Assembly (NCBI GenBank): GCA_958296125.1
Contig: OY282444.1
Coordinates: 1,669,940 to 1,733,939 of the forward strand
Direction of reading: 5' to 3'
Length of the DNA stretch: 64,000 nt
Source: an uncultured Poribacteria bacterium
GTDB taxonomy: Bacteria; Poribacteria; WGA-4E; PCPOR2b
A program made the position numbers and the translations under genes. Shown in pieces: positions 9,187 to 17,385 of the stretch (the first letter of the stretch is position 1; each line of letters opens with the position of its first letter). The notes beneath the pieces are model-generated. The model made no database searches, was not told the origin of the DNA, and saw only the letters and a program-made list of their open reading frames with translations.

Positions 9187-10191
9187 CTACTGCTGTGAAC
9201 GTCCCAATACGGGATACATGGGATCGTTATAGCCTTTCCCAGTATGCTCACCGGGTGGCACGAGTTGGTCCACTGCCGCTTCGTCCTCCGAGCTAATGGC
9301 GCAGCCAAGACAGCCGAGGTTGTCCTCGAGTTGCTCTATATTTCGAGGGCCAATGATTACAGAAGTGATGCGTGGATTGGCAAGTGTCCAAGCCAAGGCA
9401 AATTGTGCCAGCGTTTTACCGTGTGCCGCTGCCAGCGGCTGGAGTTTTTGTGCGACTTCGTAGCTTTCTTCACGCAGTTCAGTTTGCAGAATCCGACGAT
9501 CTTGACGTGCCGCCCGTGAGCCGGGGGGCGGCGGTTGTCCGGGAAGGTATTTTCCCGTTAGCACGCCACGCGCCAGCGGACTATAGGACACAACTCCCAC
9601 GTTATAAACCTTACAAAACGGCAGCAATTCAACTTCAATATCCCGATTGACGATGTTGTAGAGTGGTTGCAGACAGATAAATTTCTCCAAATTCATGCGA
9701 TCGCTCGTCCACCATGCTTCGCAGAGTCGCCAGGCATCGAAGTTGGAGCAACCGATATAACGAACTTTGCCTTGCCTGACGCAATCATCCAACGCGCGAA
9801 GCGACTCTTCAATCGGTGTCAGGGTATCCCAGCGATGGAGGTAGTACAGATCGATGCGGTCTGTGTCAAGCCGTCTGAGACTGTCCTCCACCTGCATCAT
9901 AATATGATGGCGGCTCGCGCCGGATCGGTTAAGCCCTTCCCCCATCGCCCCACACACCTTTGTTGCGACAAGCACATCATCACGCACGGCTCGGATTGCT
10001 TTGCCAACAATTCGTTCCGATTCGCCTGCGTTGTAGACATTCGCTGTATCAATAAAATTGATTCCGGCATTGATTGCGTGTTCGATAATCTTGATTGAAT
10101 CACTCTCGTTCGCTGCTCCACCAAACATCATTGCGCCAAGACAAATTCGTGAGACTTGGACCCCAGAATTGCCAAGAACACTGTATTCCAT
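9187..10191 (-). CDS. Aldo/keto reductase
   Basis: This is a 334-residue NADPH-dependent oxidoreductase of the aldo/keto reductase fold. It begins MEYSVLGNSGVQVSRICLG, and the catalytic tetrad is visible: Asp and Tyr in FIDTANVYNAGESE, Lys in DVLVATKVCG and His in DLYYLHRWD. The cofactor-binding end shows TSVIIGPRN. The ATG is preceded by GGGAGGGG. It is the family type often annotated as YghZ/Gpr-like or general stress AKR; the substrate is unknown. It is one of three AKRs in the window and lies between two FGE-like genes on the same strand. Confidence 0.92.
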   Translation of the reverse strand: MEYSVLGNSGVQVSRICLGAMMFGGAANESDSIKIIEHAINAGINFIDTANVYNAGESERIVGKAIRAVRDDVLVATKVCGAMGEGLNRSGASRHHIMMQVEDSLRRLDTDRIDLYYLHRWDTLTPIEESLRALDDCVRQGKVRYIGCSNFDAWRLCEAWWTSDRMNLEKFICLQPLYNIVNRDIEVELLPFCKVYNVGVVSYSPLARGVLTGKYLPGQPPPPGSRAARQDRRILQTELREESYEVAQKLQPLAAAHGKTLAQFALAWTLANPRITSVIIGPRNIEQLEDNLGCLGCAISSEDEAAVDQLVPPGEHTGKGYNDPMYPVLGRSQQ

Positions 10192-10563
10192 CGATTAATA
10201 CCCCTCCCAAGAATTTTAAAATAATGCAAGCTGCTAGTTATTGAAAACCCATCGGTTTTCGACAGCGGTCACGCCGTTTTCACGCCAAGGGAATTCCAAT
10301 ATCCGTAGGTCAGGCAGCCCCGATAAATCGGGATTTTCAACTTGCCCGCCCTTCTCGCCCGGTCCGATGCCGGCAGGTAGCCTGTAGGTCTATATTCATA
10401 TCTTGACACCCGAATGTCAACAGAACCTAGCAACTTAGGTTAAAATAAAACTGTAAACCGGTATTTTGTGCATTTTAGCACATAGGTGGATTGAAGGCAA
10501 ACGAAAAGGGATAGTAGTAGGCATACTCCGTATGCCGTAATCGCGGTGCAACAGCGGTCCCCC
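10192..10563. other. Gene-free interval with a short CCCGAT palindrome
   Basis: I see no credible coding sequence in this interval. It holds a short inverted repeat, CCCGATAAATCGGG (about 10319-10332), which recurs with other loops at 33067-33079, about 33238-33253, 33419-33432 and 37869-37882. A weak TGTGC...GCACA hairpin lies near 10467-10482. It is probably the 3' region of the FGE-like gene at 10564 plus upstream sequence of the AKR gene. Confidence 0.4.
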
Positions 10564-11361
10564 TCAATTCTTGGATTTGGCGCATCGGAAGCCGATGTGG
10601 TAATACGCGCTTGATAAGGCGTAGGCGCGAGCAGCGCAACGCAGATCGAATATCGGATCGAACCAACTCCCGCCACGAACGACAAACGGTCCCTTTGCAG
10701 GAAGCCCCCGTCGGTTCACATCATCTCTGCGGTAACGCGGCAGGTATCTATCTGCACACCATTCCGCTACGTTGCCTCCCATGTTGTAGAGCATATAGCC
10801 ATTCGGTGGAAAATGGTCAACAGGTTTCAGGTATCGCTGCATATTTTTTAGTCCACCGCTACGCACGTCCCTCGAATCGTAGTTCGCCGCGTCTGGATCA
10901 ACTTGATTTCCCCATGGATAGAGCTTCCCCAGCTGCTCGCCTCGTGCTGCTTTCTCCCATTCCGCTTCCGTCGGCAAACGGTTCCCACGCCATTTGCAGT
11001 ACGCTTGCGCCGCTTGATGGGTGACATACGTTACGGGATATCGGTCCATGCCAACAGGAAATTCGTTTCCGTCCCAATGCCTGAGATAGCCCCGGACCTT
11101 GACAGCAGATTTGCGCCATTGGGGATTTGCCAAAACAAACGCTCGATAGTCGGCGTTGGTTGTTTCATACTTGTCAATATAAAACGCCTCCAGTAAAACC
11201 TGATGGATGGGTGTTTCATTGGGTCTGCCATTATCGCTTCCCATCTGAAACGAGCTAGCGGGGATAAGCACCATCTCCGACGCCGCGATTGCTTGAGGGG
11301 ATCCGATCGCGCCAACGAATAGTAAAACGTAAGGCATCAGATTACACAGACAGTTAAGCAT
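10564..11361 (-). CDS. Secreted FGE-like (SUMF1-domain) protein lacking one catalytic cysteine
   Basis: The 265-residue protein has a signal peptide (core YVLLFVGAI, likely cleavage after AIAA) and a complete FGE-sulfatase domain: [70 protein letters not shown] and a final IGFRCA. In canonical FGE the active site is a Cys pair in the pattern C-Y-R-Y-R-C-A-A-R. Here only the second Cys remains (FDLRCAAR) and the first position is a non-Cys residue. It is therefore unlikely to oxidise sulfatases by the usual copper/Cys mechanism and may be an FGE-fold protein with another role. An intact paralogue of the pseudogene at 8330, it is preceded by GGGAGA. Confidence 0.88.
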   Translation of the reverse strand: MLNCLCNLMPYVLLFVGAIGSPQAIAASEMVLIPASSFQMGSDNGRPNETPIHQVLLEAFYIDKYETTNADYRAFVLANPQWRKSAVKVRGYLRHWDGNEFPVGMDRYPVTYVTHQAAQAYCKWRGNRLPTEAEWEKAARGEQLGKLYPWGNQVDPDAANYDSRDVRSGGLKNMQRYLKPVDHFPPNGYMLYNMGGNVAEWCADRYLPRYRRDDVNRRGLPAKGPFVVRGGSWFDPIFDLRCAARAYALSSAYYHIGFRCAKSKN

Positions 11362-11663
11362 AACTTGCTATCTCCCGTGATTCCTTACAGGGGGTGTTTT
11401 ATAGTCAATCCACCTGCCAACTGTACCTTTAATTAAGTGAAGGGTGCTCATAAATCCTATAAGCCTAACATGTCCCCTGATTTTTATCAAGATTCGCACG
11501 ATTCATTGATATGGTTCCGTTCGCTTGGGGAATTTCTGTGATTTGCCACTTTAGAATTGACCCAACACTAAAAATCGGATAAGATACTGCTCACAGGTTC
11601 TACTAGAACCTCAAACTTACACGCCAACACTAGAATCCCCAGTGCATAGAAAGGAGAAGGACA
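11362..11663. promoter_or_regulatory. Divergent intergenic region between the FGE-like and Gfo/Idh genes
   Basis: These 302 bases separate two divergently transcribed genes and must hold both promoters, but I cannot assign clear -35/-10 boxes or operators. The right end contains a good AAAGGAGAAGG ribosome site for the gene at 11664. The left end contains GGGAGA for the minus-strand gene. Confidence 0.35.
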
Positions 11664-12875
11664 ATGGACAAAACACATAAAATTACGATGTTAGGAACAG
11701 GGCTCATCGGTATGTTCTATACAATGACACTCCACGGGCAGCGGAGCCGCGATCGCGTCCATGTGGTATACTCACGCACTGAAGAGCGGGCGAAAGATTT
11801 TGCAGCCGAGTGGAGCATCCCTAAGTGGACGACCGACCTCGCTGAAGCAATTAACGATCCGGAAACCGATGTAGTTATCATCGGTCTTCCCAACAACCTA
11901 CATGAAGAGGCAGTTGCTATGGCTGCCGAAGCAGGTAAGGCGGTCCTGTGTACAAAACCACTGGGACGCAACGCAGCTGAAGCCAAAACTATGCTCGATA
12001 CGGTTGAAAATGCGGGTGTCTTTCACGGCTATCTTGAGGATTTGGTCTACCCGCCAAAGACGCTCAAATCGATTGAATCTGTCAAGAACGGCGCGATTGG
12101 GGAGGTTTTGTGGGTTCGTTCCCGCGAAACCCATCCGGGCCCTCACAGCGACTGGTTCTGGGATATTGAGCAGGCGGGCGGCGGTGCCATCGTTGACATG
12201 GGATGCCACTGTATCGAAATTATCCGTAATTTTGTTGGCAAAGATATTAAACCCCTTGAGGTCATGTGTTGGGCGGATACCCTCGTTCATCCTGTTGAAG
12301 CGGAAGACCACGGGATTGCCCTGATCAAATTTGAGAACAGGGCAATGGGGCAATTTGAGGTGGGCTGGGCGTTTCGGGGCGGTATGGATATACGCGATGA
12401 AGTCTCAGGCACGGACGGCACCATCTGGCTCAACCACTGGTTGCGGACAGGTATGGAGATGTTTACATCGGGCGGACAGGGCGGCTATGTCGCTGAAAAA
12501 GCCGAAACCGATACAGGCTGGCTTTTCCCTGTTGGCGACGAAGTGGGGGAACTCGGATATCGTGATATGTTCGTCGAAATACTCAACGCTTTGGATAACG
12601 GTACGGAGCCGATGGAAACTTTTTATGATGGATACGTCGTCAACGCCATCATTGATGCCTGTTATCGGTCTGCCAAATCAAAACAGTGGGAGCCAGTGGA
12701 ATTGGAAGTATGGCGGGGAGCAACTGAGGTACAACAGATTGGTGTTGCGGCGGTTGAAGTTGACGGGCAATATACGCTGATTAAGGAAGAACGAATGCCT
12801 GATGGTCGCTTGAAACAGATCCTCAGAGATAAAGAGGGCGGCGCAATTGTTGAGAAAATTGCGGATTTGCCTTGA
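11664..12875 (+). CDS. Gfo/Idh/MocA family NAD(P)-dependent oxidoreductase
   Basis: The 403-residue protein has an N-terminal Rossmann domain ([13 protein letters not shown]), the conserved [13 protein letters not shown], and [14 protein letters not shown]. The last corresponds to the E/C-K-P segment that holds the catalytic Lys. The middle shows [15 protein letters not shown], with the His that usually completes the active site. Such enzymes oxidise or reduce inositols, glucose derivatives and other cyclic polyols. AAAGGAGAAGG precedes the ATG. It converges on the mandelate-racemase-type gene, with a strong inverted repeat in between. Together with the AKR, dehydratase and GH32 genes that follow, it suggests a small sugar or sugar-acid catabolic locus; the substrate is unknown. 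Confidence 0.92.
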   Translation: MDKTHKITMLGTGLIGMFYTMTLHGQRSRDRVHVVYSRTEERAKDFAAEWSIPKWTTDLAEAINDPETDVVIIGLPNNLHEEAVAMAAEAGKAVLCTKPLGRNAAEAKTMLDTVENAGVFHGYLEDLVYPPKTLKSIESVKNGAIGEVLWVRSRETHPGPHSDWFWDIEQAGGGAIVDMGCHCIEIIRNFVGKDIKPLEVMCWADTLVHPVEAEDHGIALIKFENRAMGQFEVGWAFRGGMDIRDEVSGTDGTIWLNHWLRTGMEMFTSGGQGGYVAEKAETDTGWLFPVGDEVGELGYRDMFVEILNALDNGTEPMETFYDGYVVNAIIDACYRSAKSKQWEPVELEVWRGATEVQQIGVAAVEVDGQYTLIKEERMPDGRLKQILRDKEGGAIVEKIADLP

Positions 12876-12905
12876 AACCGAGTTTTTTCTTGAAAACTCG
12901 GTTTC
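12874..12905. terminator. Likely bidirectional intrinsic terminator
   Basis: A perfect 13-bp inverted repeat (GAAACCGAGTTTT, 6-base loop, AAAACTCGGTTTC) overlaps the stop codon of the Gfo/Idh gene. It lies between two convergent genes. The T-rich inner arm and adjoining TTT make a usable but short U-tract on the plus strand. Confidence 0.7.
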
Positions 12906-12969
12906 TTTGCATATTTCTTAGCCTAAGTTGCTACCGTTGTACAAATGATGGCATGGCGGCGCGTGCCTA

Positions 12970-14088
12970 CTACAATTTGAACCGGTACTTTTCTACCTCC
13001 TTCATCACGAGTTGTGATCCCAGCCCCGGTTTCGTTGGGATCCGTAGATAGCCATTTTCCACCTGCGGTGGGTCGGTCAATAGGTCGTTTCGCCACGGTG
13101 CATCCTGCTCATCATCAACATATTCCAAGACAAGCGCGTTAGGGATATTTGCCATTAGGTGAACGCTGGCGAGCGTTGAGATCGCGCTGTTGGGATTGTG
13201 CGGCGAAACCTGCATGTAGTAACTCTCTGCCATAGCAGCGATCTTCTTCGTCTCCGCGATACCTCCCGCACGGACCACATCGGGCATGATCATGTCCACC
13301 GCCTGCGCGGCAATTAAGTCGCGGAAGCCAAAGCGTGTGTAACGCCGCTCCCCGACACAGACAGGTGCTGTCACTGCGGCAGTCACCTTCGCCAGTGCAT
13401 CGATGTTTTCTGGCCCCACCGGCTCCTCGTAGAATAACAGTCCAATCTCTTCCAATCTGTTCCCCAGTCGAATCGCTGCGCTCGTGGTATATCGGGCCCC
13501 CACGTCGGTCGCAATGTCTACCTCGTCCCCTACAGCCTCTCGACACCGCCGCATGTGCGCTAGTGCGATTAGTTCCTCACTTCGAGTGATGGAGCAAGGG
13601 GTATTGATGCGTTCGCCCGGTCGGGGTGTGCCGCCGGGGAAATATGCCTTGATAGCGGTGCACCCTTTCTCCACCAAGCGGGCGCATTCCTCTGGCTCAC
13701 CCGCATGGCTATAAAAACGCACCCTATCCCGACAGGAGCCGCCCAGTAGGTCATAGATTGGGCATCCCAACGTTTGACCCACGATGTCCCATAGCGCGAT
13801 TTCAATGCCGCTGATTGCGGCAATCACCGCCCCAGTTTGCCCAATTTGTTGCAAGGCGCGATACAACAGATGGTAGATGTATTCAATGTTAAATGGATCT
13901 TCTCCGATAACAAAACGGCTCAACTCCTCAATCGCCTGCTTAATGATTGTTCCGCCGGGCCAATTCGTTGCGTCTCCTACACCCACCACGCCCTCATCGG
14001 TGAATACCTGCACGAAGATCCACGGTGAAGGGATCTCCGTGTTGCGGTTTGAGTGCACGAGGTGCACTTTGATGTCAGTAACTTTCAT
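12970..14088 (-). CDS. Mandelate racemase/muconate lactonizing enzyme family protein (sugar-acid dehydratase-like)
   Basis: The 372-residue protein is an enolase-superfamily member: capping domain (ITDIKVHL-type start, VQVFTDEGVVGVGD, ALWDIVGQTLG) followed by the barrel. Barrel residues include Lys in GCTAIKAYFPGG, the metal ligands Asp in DIATDVGARY, Glu in LFYEEPVGPEN and Glu in VCVGERRYTR, and His in MQVSPHNPNS. This resembles the galactonate/mannonate-dehydratase branch, so dehydration of a sugar acid is the likely reaction. The start is the ATG at 14088, directly behind AAGGAGAA; the frame extends further upstream without support. It begins 13 bases after the AKR stop, so the two form an operon. 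Confidence 0.9.
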   Translation of the reverse strand: MKVTDIKVHLVHSNRNTEIPSPWIFVQVFTDEGVVGVGDATNWPGGTIIKQAIEELSRFVIGEDPFNIEYIYHLLYRALQQIGQTGAVIAAISGIEIALWDIVGQTLGCPIYDLLGGSCRDRVRFYSHAGEPEECARLVEKGCTAIKAYFPGGTPRPGERINTPCSITRSEELIALAHMRRCREAVGDEVDIATDVGARYTTSAAIRLGNRLEEIGLLFYEEPVGPENIDALAKVTAAVTAPVCVGERRYTRFGFRDLIAAQAVDMIMPDVVRAGGIAETKKIAAMAESYYMQVSPHNPNSAISTLASVHLMANIPNALVLEYVDDEQDAPWRNDLLTDPPQVENGYLRIPTKPGLGSQLVMKEVEKYRFKL

Positions 14089-14101
14089 CGAGTTCTCCTT
14101 C

Positions 14102-15091
14102 CTATCTGCCGGCTTGGCCCGGCCACTTGTATGGCCGTCCAAACGGCAAGCCAAAAGGCTCTTCAGTTGGTCGGAACGGCACCAAATCTGCAATCTCCTG
14201 AAGTTCGGTAAGGATATCCGATGGCAGCGGGCCCGCTTCAACCGCACGCACGTTTTGCTCCACCTCCTCCACAGACCGCGCTCCCATCAAGACCGTGGAA
14301 ATCTCAGGGGTTGCCACCATCATGCGGAGCGCAGCCTCCGGCAGCGACAGTTCAATTTCATCCAGAAATGCGTAAAGCCGCTGATACTGTTTTTGGCGTG
14401 GTGGGCTCAACCACTTTGCTCCCGTCTCTATTTCGGGGTAGCGTCGGGATAAGGCACCCTGTTGAAGCGGCGAACCGATGACAACGCCCATATTCTGTCG
14501 TTTGGCTTCAGGGAAGATCGCGATGGTCGCTTCCCGCCAAAGTAGACTATAATTGAACGCTGTCAAAACGACATCGAAGTTTCCCATTGCCATAATAAGT
14601 GGAAGTTGATAAGCGGTGGTGCCGCCGAGTCCGGTGAATCGGATAATTTTCTCCGCTTTCAATTCTTCCAACAGCTCACAGACAGGTCCGTGAAAATTGT
14701 CGTAGTCTGTCCACCAATTGTACTGACCGGGCCGATCGGGCTCATGCACCAACAGGACATCGATATAATCGCGTTTGAGCAACCGGAGGCTTTCATCGAC
14801 CGACTGCCGCAGAAGACCTTTATCTTGTGGATTAAACGGTTGTGGCCGACCGCCGAGCTTCGTCGCGAGAAAGTACGGCTGCGTCACACCTTCAAGCGCG
14901 ATGCCCAAAACCTCTTCGCTGTCATGGTAGCTAGGTGCTGTATCCACATAATTTACGCCGAGTTCAAGGGCGCGGTGAACAGCGCGGCACCCTTCATCAT
15001 GTCCACGGTCACCTGCCCTAGAGACGTATAGCCCTCCCATCCCCAACACACTGACCTCAAGTCCTGTGCGGCCGAGAGTTCGTTTTTCCAT
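14102..15091 (-). CDS. Aldo/keto reductase (first gene of an operon with a sugar-acid dehydratase)
   Basis: The 329-residue AKR starts MEKRTLGRTGLEVSVLGMGG. The tetrad is visible: Asp and Tyr in YVDTAPSYHDSEE, Lys in YFLATKLGGRP and His in DVLLVHEPD. This sequence type is close to L-fucose/D-threo-aldose dehydrogenase-like AKRs, which would suit oxidation of an aldose to a lactone or acid upstream of the dehydratase encoded next. That functional link is inferred from the operon arrangement, not proven. AAAGGAAC precedes the ATG. Upstream, on the same strand but 70 bases away, ends the GH32 gene. Confidence 0.9.
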   Translation of the reverse strand: MEKRTLGRTGLEVSVLGMGGLYVSRAGDRGHDEGCRAVHRALELGVNYVDTAPSYHDSEEVLGIALEGVTQPYFLATKLGGRPQPFNPQDKGLLRQSVDESLRLLKRDYIDVLLVHEPDRPGQYNWWTDYDNFHGPVCELLEELKAEKIIRFTGLGGTTAYQLPLIMAMGNFDVVLTAFNYSLLWREATIAIFPEAKRQNMGVVIGSPLQQGALSRRYPEIETGAKWLSPPRQKQYQRLYAFLDEIELSLPEAALRMMVATPEISTVLMGARSVEEVEQNVRAVEAGPLPSDILTELQEIADLVPFRPTEEPFGLPFGRPYKWPGQAGR

Positions 15092-15109
15092 ATCTTGTTC
15101 CTTTCGTAC

Positions 15110-15129
15110 GGAACACGGATCTGCGTTCC
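15110..15129. repeat. Copy of a 20-bp GGAACGCAGATCTGCGTTCC-type palindrome
   Basis: The sequence here is GGAACACGGATCTGCGTTCC, an imperfect palindrome. Related copies lie at 53251-53269 and 60251-60269, all outside intact genes. It is a dispersed extragenic palindrome, possibly a REP-type repeat. Confidence 0.55.
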
Positions 15130-15161
15130 CTACAAAACCTCGCGGAGGTTTAATTGTTAAT

Positions 15162-16682
15162 CTATTCGTTTACTGGTGCCATGTCCCAAGCATCAACAGA
15201 CTTCACACCTATACTCCCCCCGCGGCTGAATAGGGTCACGCCTAGACTATCACTTCGGGTCGGATAGATTCGCTGTGTCACACATTGGCGTCCATTGGCG
15301 AAAACTTCTAGCACCGAACGGTCCAGAAAGATGTGCAATTTGAGCGGTTCGCCGGAGAGTAACCCAAACGGTGCTTCTTGGGCAGTCACCACTCTCTTGC
15401 CTTCAGGCACCCTCTTTGTCGCGCTTTCGTTGCGATAGTAGATGTATCGTATACTTTTGTCAAGACTGGATTTGCCAATATCTACGCTTAAGGTCTTTGC
15501 GGTCGGATTACACACGATGGCGGTCTGTTCTTCCCCCTCCGGTGAACAACGAACCTTCACGCCAAACTCAACGCCATCCACTGGATCAATCTCCACAGCT
15601 AGCTCTAGACAGTCCCCTTGTACATCGTCAAGTGCCAATTCTGAATCGGCAGTCAGATGGATGTTCTCGTGATGACGGTGATTCTGCCGCAGCACCTCCA
15701 ATTCGGGAGCGGGTTCAATCACCAAACTGATATCTTCCCCTAGCGATAAGATTCGCGGCACAGTCATCACGCCAGACCAACCGGAGGCACGCTCGGCTTC
15801 CGGGGTTCTTGTCTCGCGGATCCAGTCAAAGAAGATACGCCGCCCATTCCCATCCAGCATAGTAATCCCGCCTCCAAGGTGTCCGCCGGGCCAACTCATA
15901 CGGGCGTATCGCTCCGGATAAAGGCGGTCATCCTCGTATTGACCGAGGTAGTATTGGGTTCCCTGCAAATGGCTGCAAAACAGCAGCATGTGTCTATCCC
16001 CTATCGGGAAGAAATTCGGGACAGCGCAATCCTCATCTGCCTCGGTCCAACGCCGGTCTGATTTGTAAAATGGGTGTAGATACTCCCAGTGAACCATATC
16101 AGCGGATTTGAATAGGTAGGCAGTATCGCCTCCCGCTGGGTCACGACTGCCGCACAACGCATACCAAAAGTCGCCGTGCTTCCACGCGCACGGATCATAG
16201 ACACGATATTTCCCGTAGTCCGGGTCATCAGGTTTTGGAACAGGTATAACGGGATTCGCAGGGTGCTTGGTCCATAGGATTAAATCCGGATCCTCGCTGG
16301 TAGCGATACACGTTCCTTCGGGGACACCGTGGTAAATCAGCGTGGGAGTACCATCATTGATCACCGCACCGCCACTAAAGCAACCGTCCCGGTCAGGACC
16401 GCCCAACGTCGGTGTCAATGCAATCGGATGGTGCGTCCAATGCACAAGGTCTGGACTTGATGCGTGTCCCCACTGAATCCATTTCCAGTAGGCACCGTCG
16501 GGGTTATGCTGGTAGAAAATGTGGTATCTGCCGTTCCAGAAGAGGGGCCCGTTGATGTCGTTCATCCAAGCCCACGGCGGGGTGAAATGGTACGCTGGTC
16601 GATGGGGGTCTTTCTGAAATTTCTCTCTCAGTTCCTGTGCACTTTGGATAAGTTGTTCGGTTTTTTCGATATCGTTGGTCAC
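15162..16682 (-). CDS. Glycoside hydrolase family 32-like protein (beta-fructosidase/levanase type)
   Basis: The 506-residue product has the GH32 five-blade propeller followed by a beta-sandwich. Near residues 39-46, WMNDINGP contains the nucleophile Asp. FSGGAV and YHG follow, then YDPCAW in place of the usual R-D-P, and EDCAVPNFF where the E-C motif with the acid/base Glu is expected. The altered R-D-P motif means the substrate may differ from sucrose or levan. The C-terminal part shows the FLDRSVLEVFANG signature of the GH32 sandwich domain. No signal peptide is seen. A GTG at 16721 overlaps the NADAR stop (GTGA), but GAAAGGAG lies 10 bases before the GTG at 16682, so I prefer that start. 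Confidence 0.85.
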   Translation of the reverse strand: MTNDIEKTEQLIQSAQELREKFQKDPHRPAYHFTPPWAWMNDINGPLFWNGRYHIFYQHNPDGAYWKWIQWGHASSPDLVHWTHHPIALTPTLGGPDRDGCFSGGAVINDGTPTLIYHGVPEGTCIATSEDPDLILWTKHPANPVIPVPKPDDPDYGKYRVYDPCAWKHGDFWYALCGSRDPAGGDTAYLFKSADMVHWEYLHPFYKSDRRWTEADEDCAVPNFFPIGDRHMLLFCSHLQGTQYYLGQYEDDRLYPERYARMSWPGGHLGGGITMLDGNGRRIFFDWIRETRTPEAERASGWSGVMTVPRILSLGEDISLVIEPAPELEVLRQNHRHHENIHLTADSELALDDVQGDCLELAVEIDPVDGVEFGVKVRCSPEGEEQTAIVCNPTAKTLSVDIGKSSLDKSIRYIYYRNESATKRVPEGKRVVTAQEAPFGLLSGEPLKLHIFLDRSVLEVFANGRQCVTQRIYPTRSDSLGVTLFSRGGSIGVKSVDAWDMAPVNE

Positions 16683-16717
16683 TGTGCGCTCACTCCTTTC
16701 GTACTCCCGGAGATCCC

Positions 16718-17374
16718 TCACGAAGCTTCGATGCCCGGTAACAAAGGTTGTTCTGAACCAACACCGCCTATTACTCCCGTATTACCTATTACTTCAATTT
16801 GGTGTCCATATAGCAGGAAGTTGGGGATAGGAAGTGGATCCACGTGCAGGAATTTACTTGGATCGTCTTTTACCTGTTCTCGCAGTTCCATAAGCAAACG
16901 GCCCAAAGCATTAGTTCCAATTAGTGTATCTTTATCTACTAGTTTAGCCCCCCAGAAGTCATCCCGTCTTGATTGCTCAACTATTGGAAGATCTGTGGTT
17001 TCCATCAATAGTTTGCTAAACGCATCCCAATTCTGGGCCAGCTTCACTCGCAAGCACCAACGCATAATTTTAACTCGAACTGCATCCCAATCAGGACGAG
17101 AGTTTTGCCGATAGGGCTTGCCCTTCATCTTTGCTGTCATTGGGCTTTTTTGCTCTATAATCAAGCGTTGGATGTCTGGTATATGCGGAAAACGGCAAGC
17201 CTGATACAACGCCTCGGACGTGCGAATCTTGATGTCGTTTACAACCAGTGGAAAACCGCCGGACATGTTGGACAAGCCACCGTATTTTTCTTTAGTTTTG
17301 AGAAAAACAGCGGAGTTGATACGGTGATACGTCCGCAGCTGGTTTTTGTCTTGGTTGCTAGTTGCAGAGATCAT
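16718..17374 (-). CDS. NADAR-family protein (YbiA-like N-glycosidase fold)
   Basis: The 218-residue protein contains the NADAR pattern: KYGGLSNMSGGFP (residues 30-42), RTSEALYQACRFP (51-63), WDAVRVKIMRWCLRVKL (96-112), LPIVEQSRRDDFWG (129-142) and IGTNALGRLLMELRE (152-166). Relatives cleave N-glycosidic bonds: YbiA-type proteins act on riboflavin intermediates, and NADAR proteins paired with DarT toxins remove ADP-ribose from guanosine in DNA. No DarT-like gene is adjacent here. Instead the upstream gene is phosphoribosyltransferase-like, and its stop codon lies inside the AGGAGGAG ribosome site of this gene, so translation is coupled. The usual E-H of the third motif is E-A, which may change activity. 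Confidence 0.85.
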   Translation of the reverse strand: MISATSNQDKNQLRTYHRINSAVFLKTKEKYGGLSNMSGGFPLVVNDIKIRTSEALYQACRFPHIPDIQRLIIEQKSPMTAKMKGKPYRQNSRPDWDAVRVKIMRWCLRVKLAQNWDAFSKLLMETTDLPIVEQSRRDDFWGAKLVDKDTLIGTNALGRLLMELREQVKDDPSKFLHVDPLPIPNFLLYGHQIEVIGNTGVIGGVGSEQPLLPGIEAS

Positions 17375-17385
17375 TGTGACTCCTC

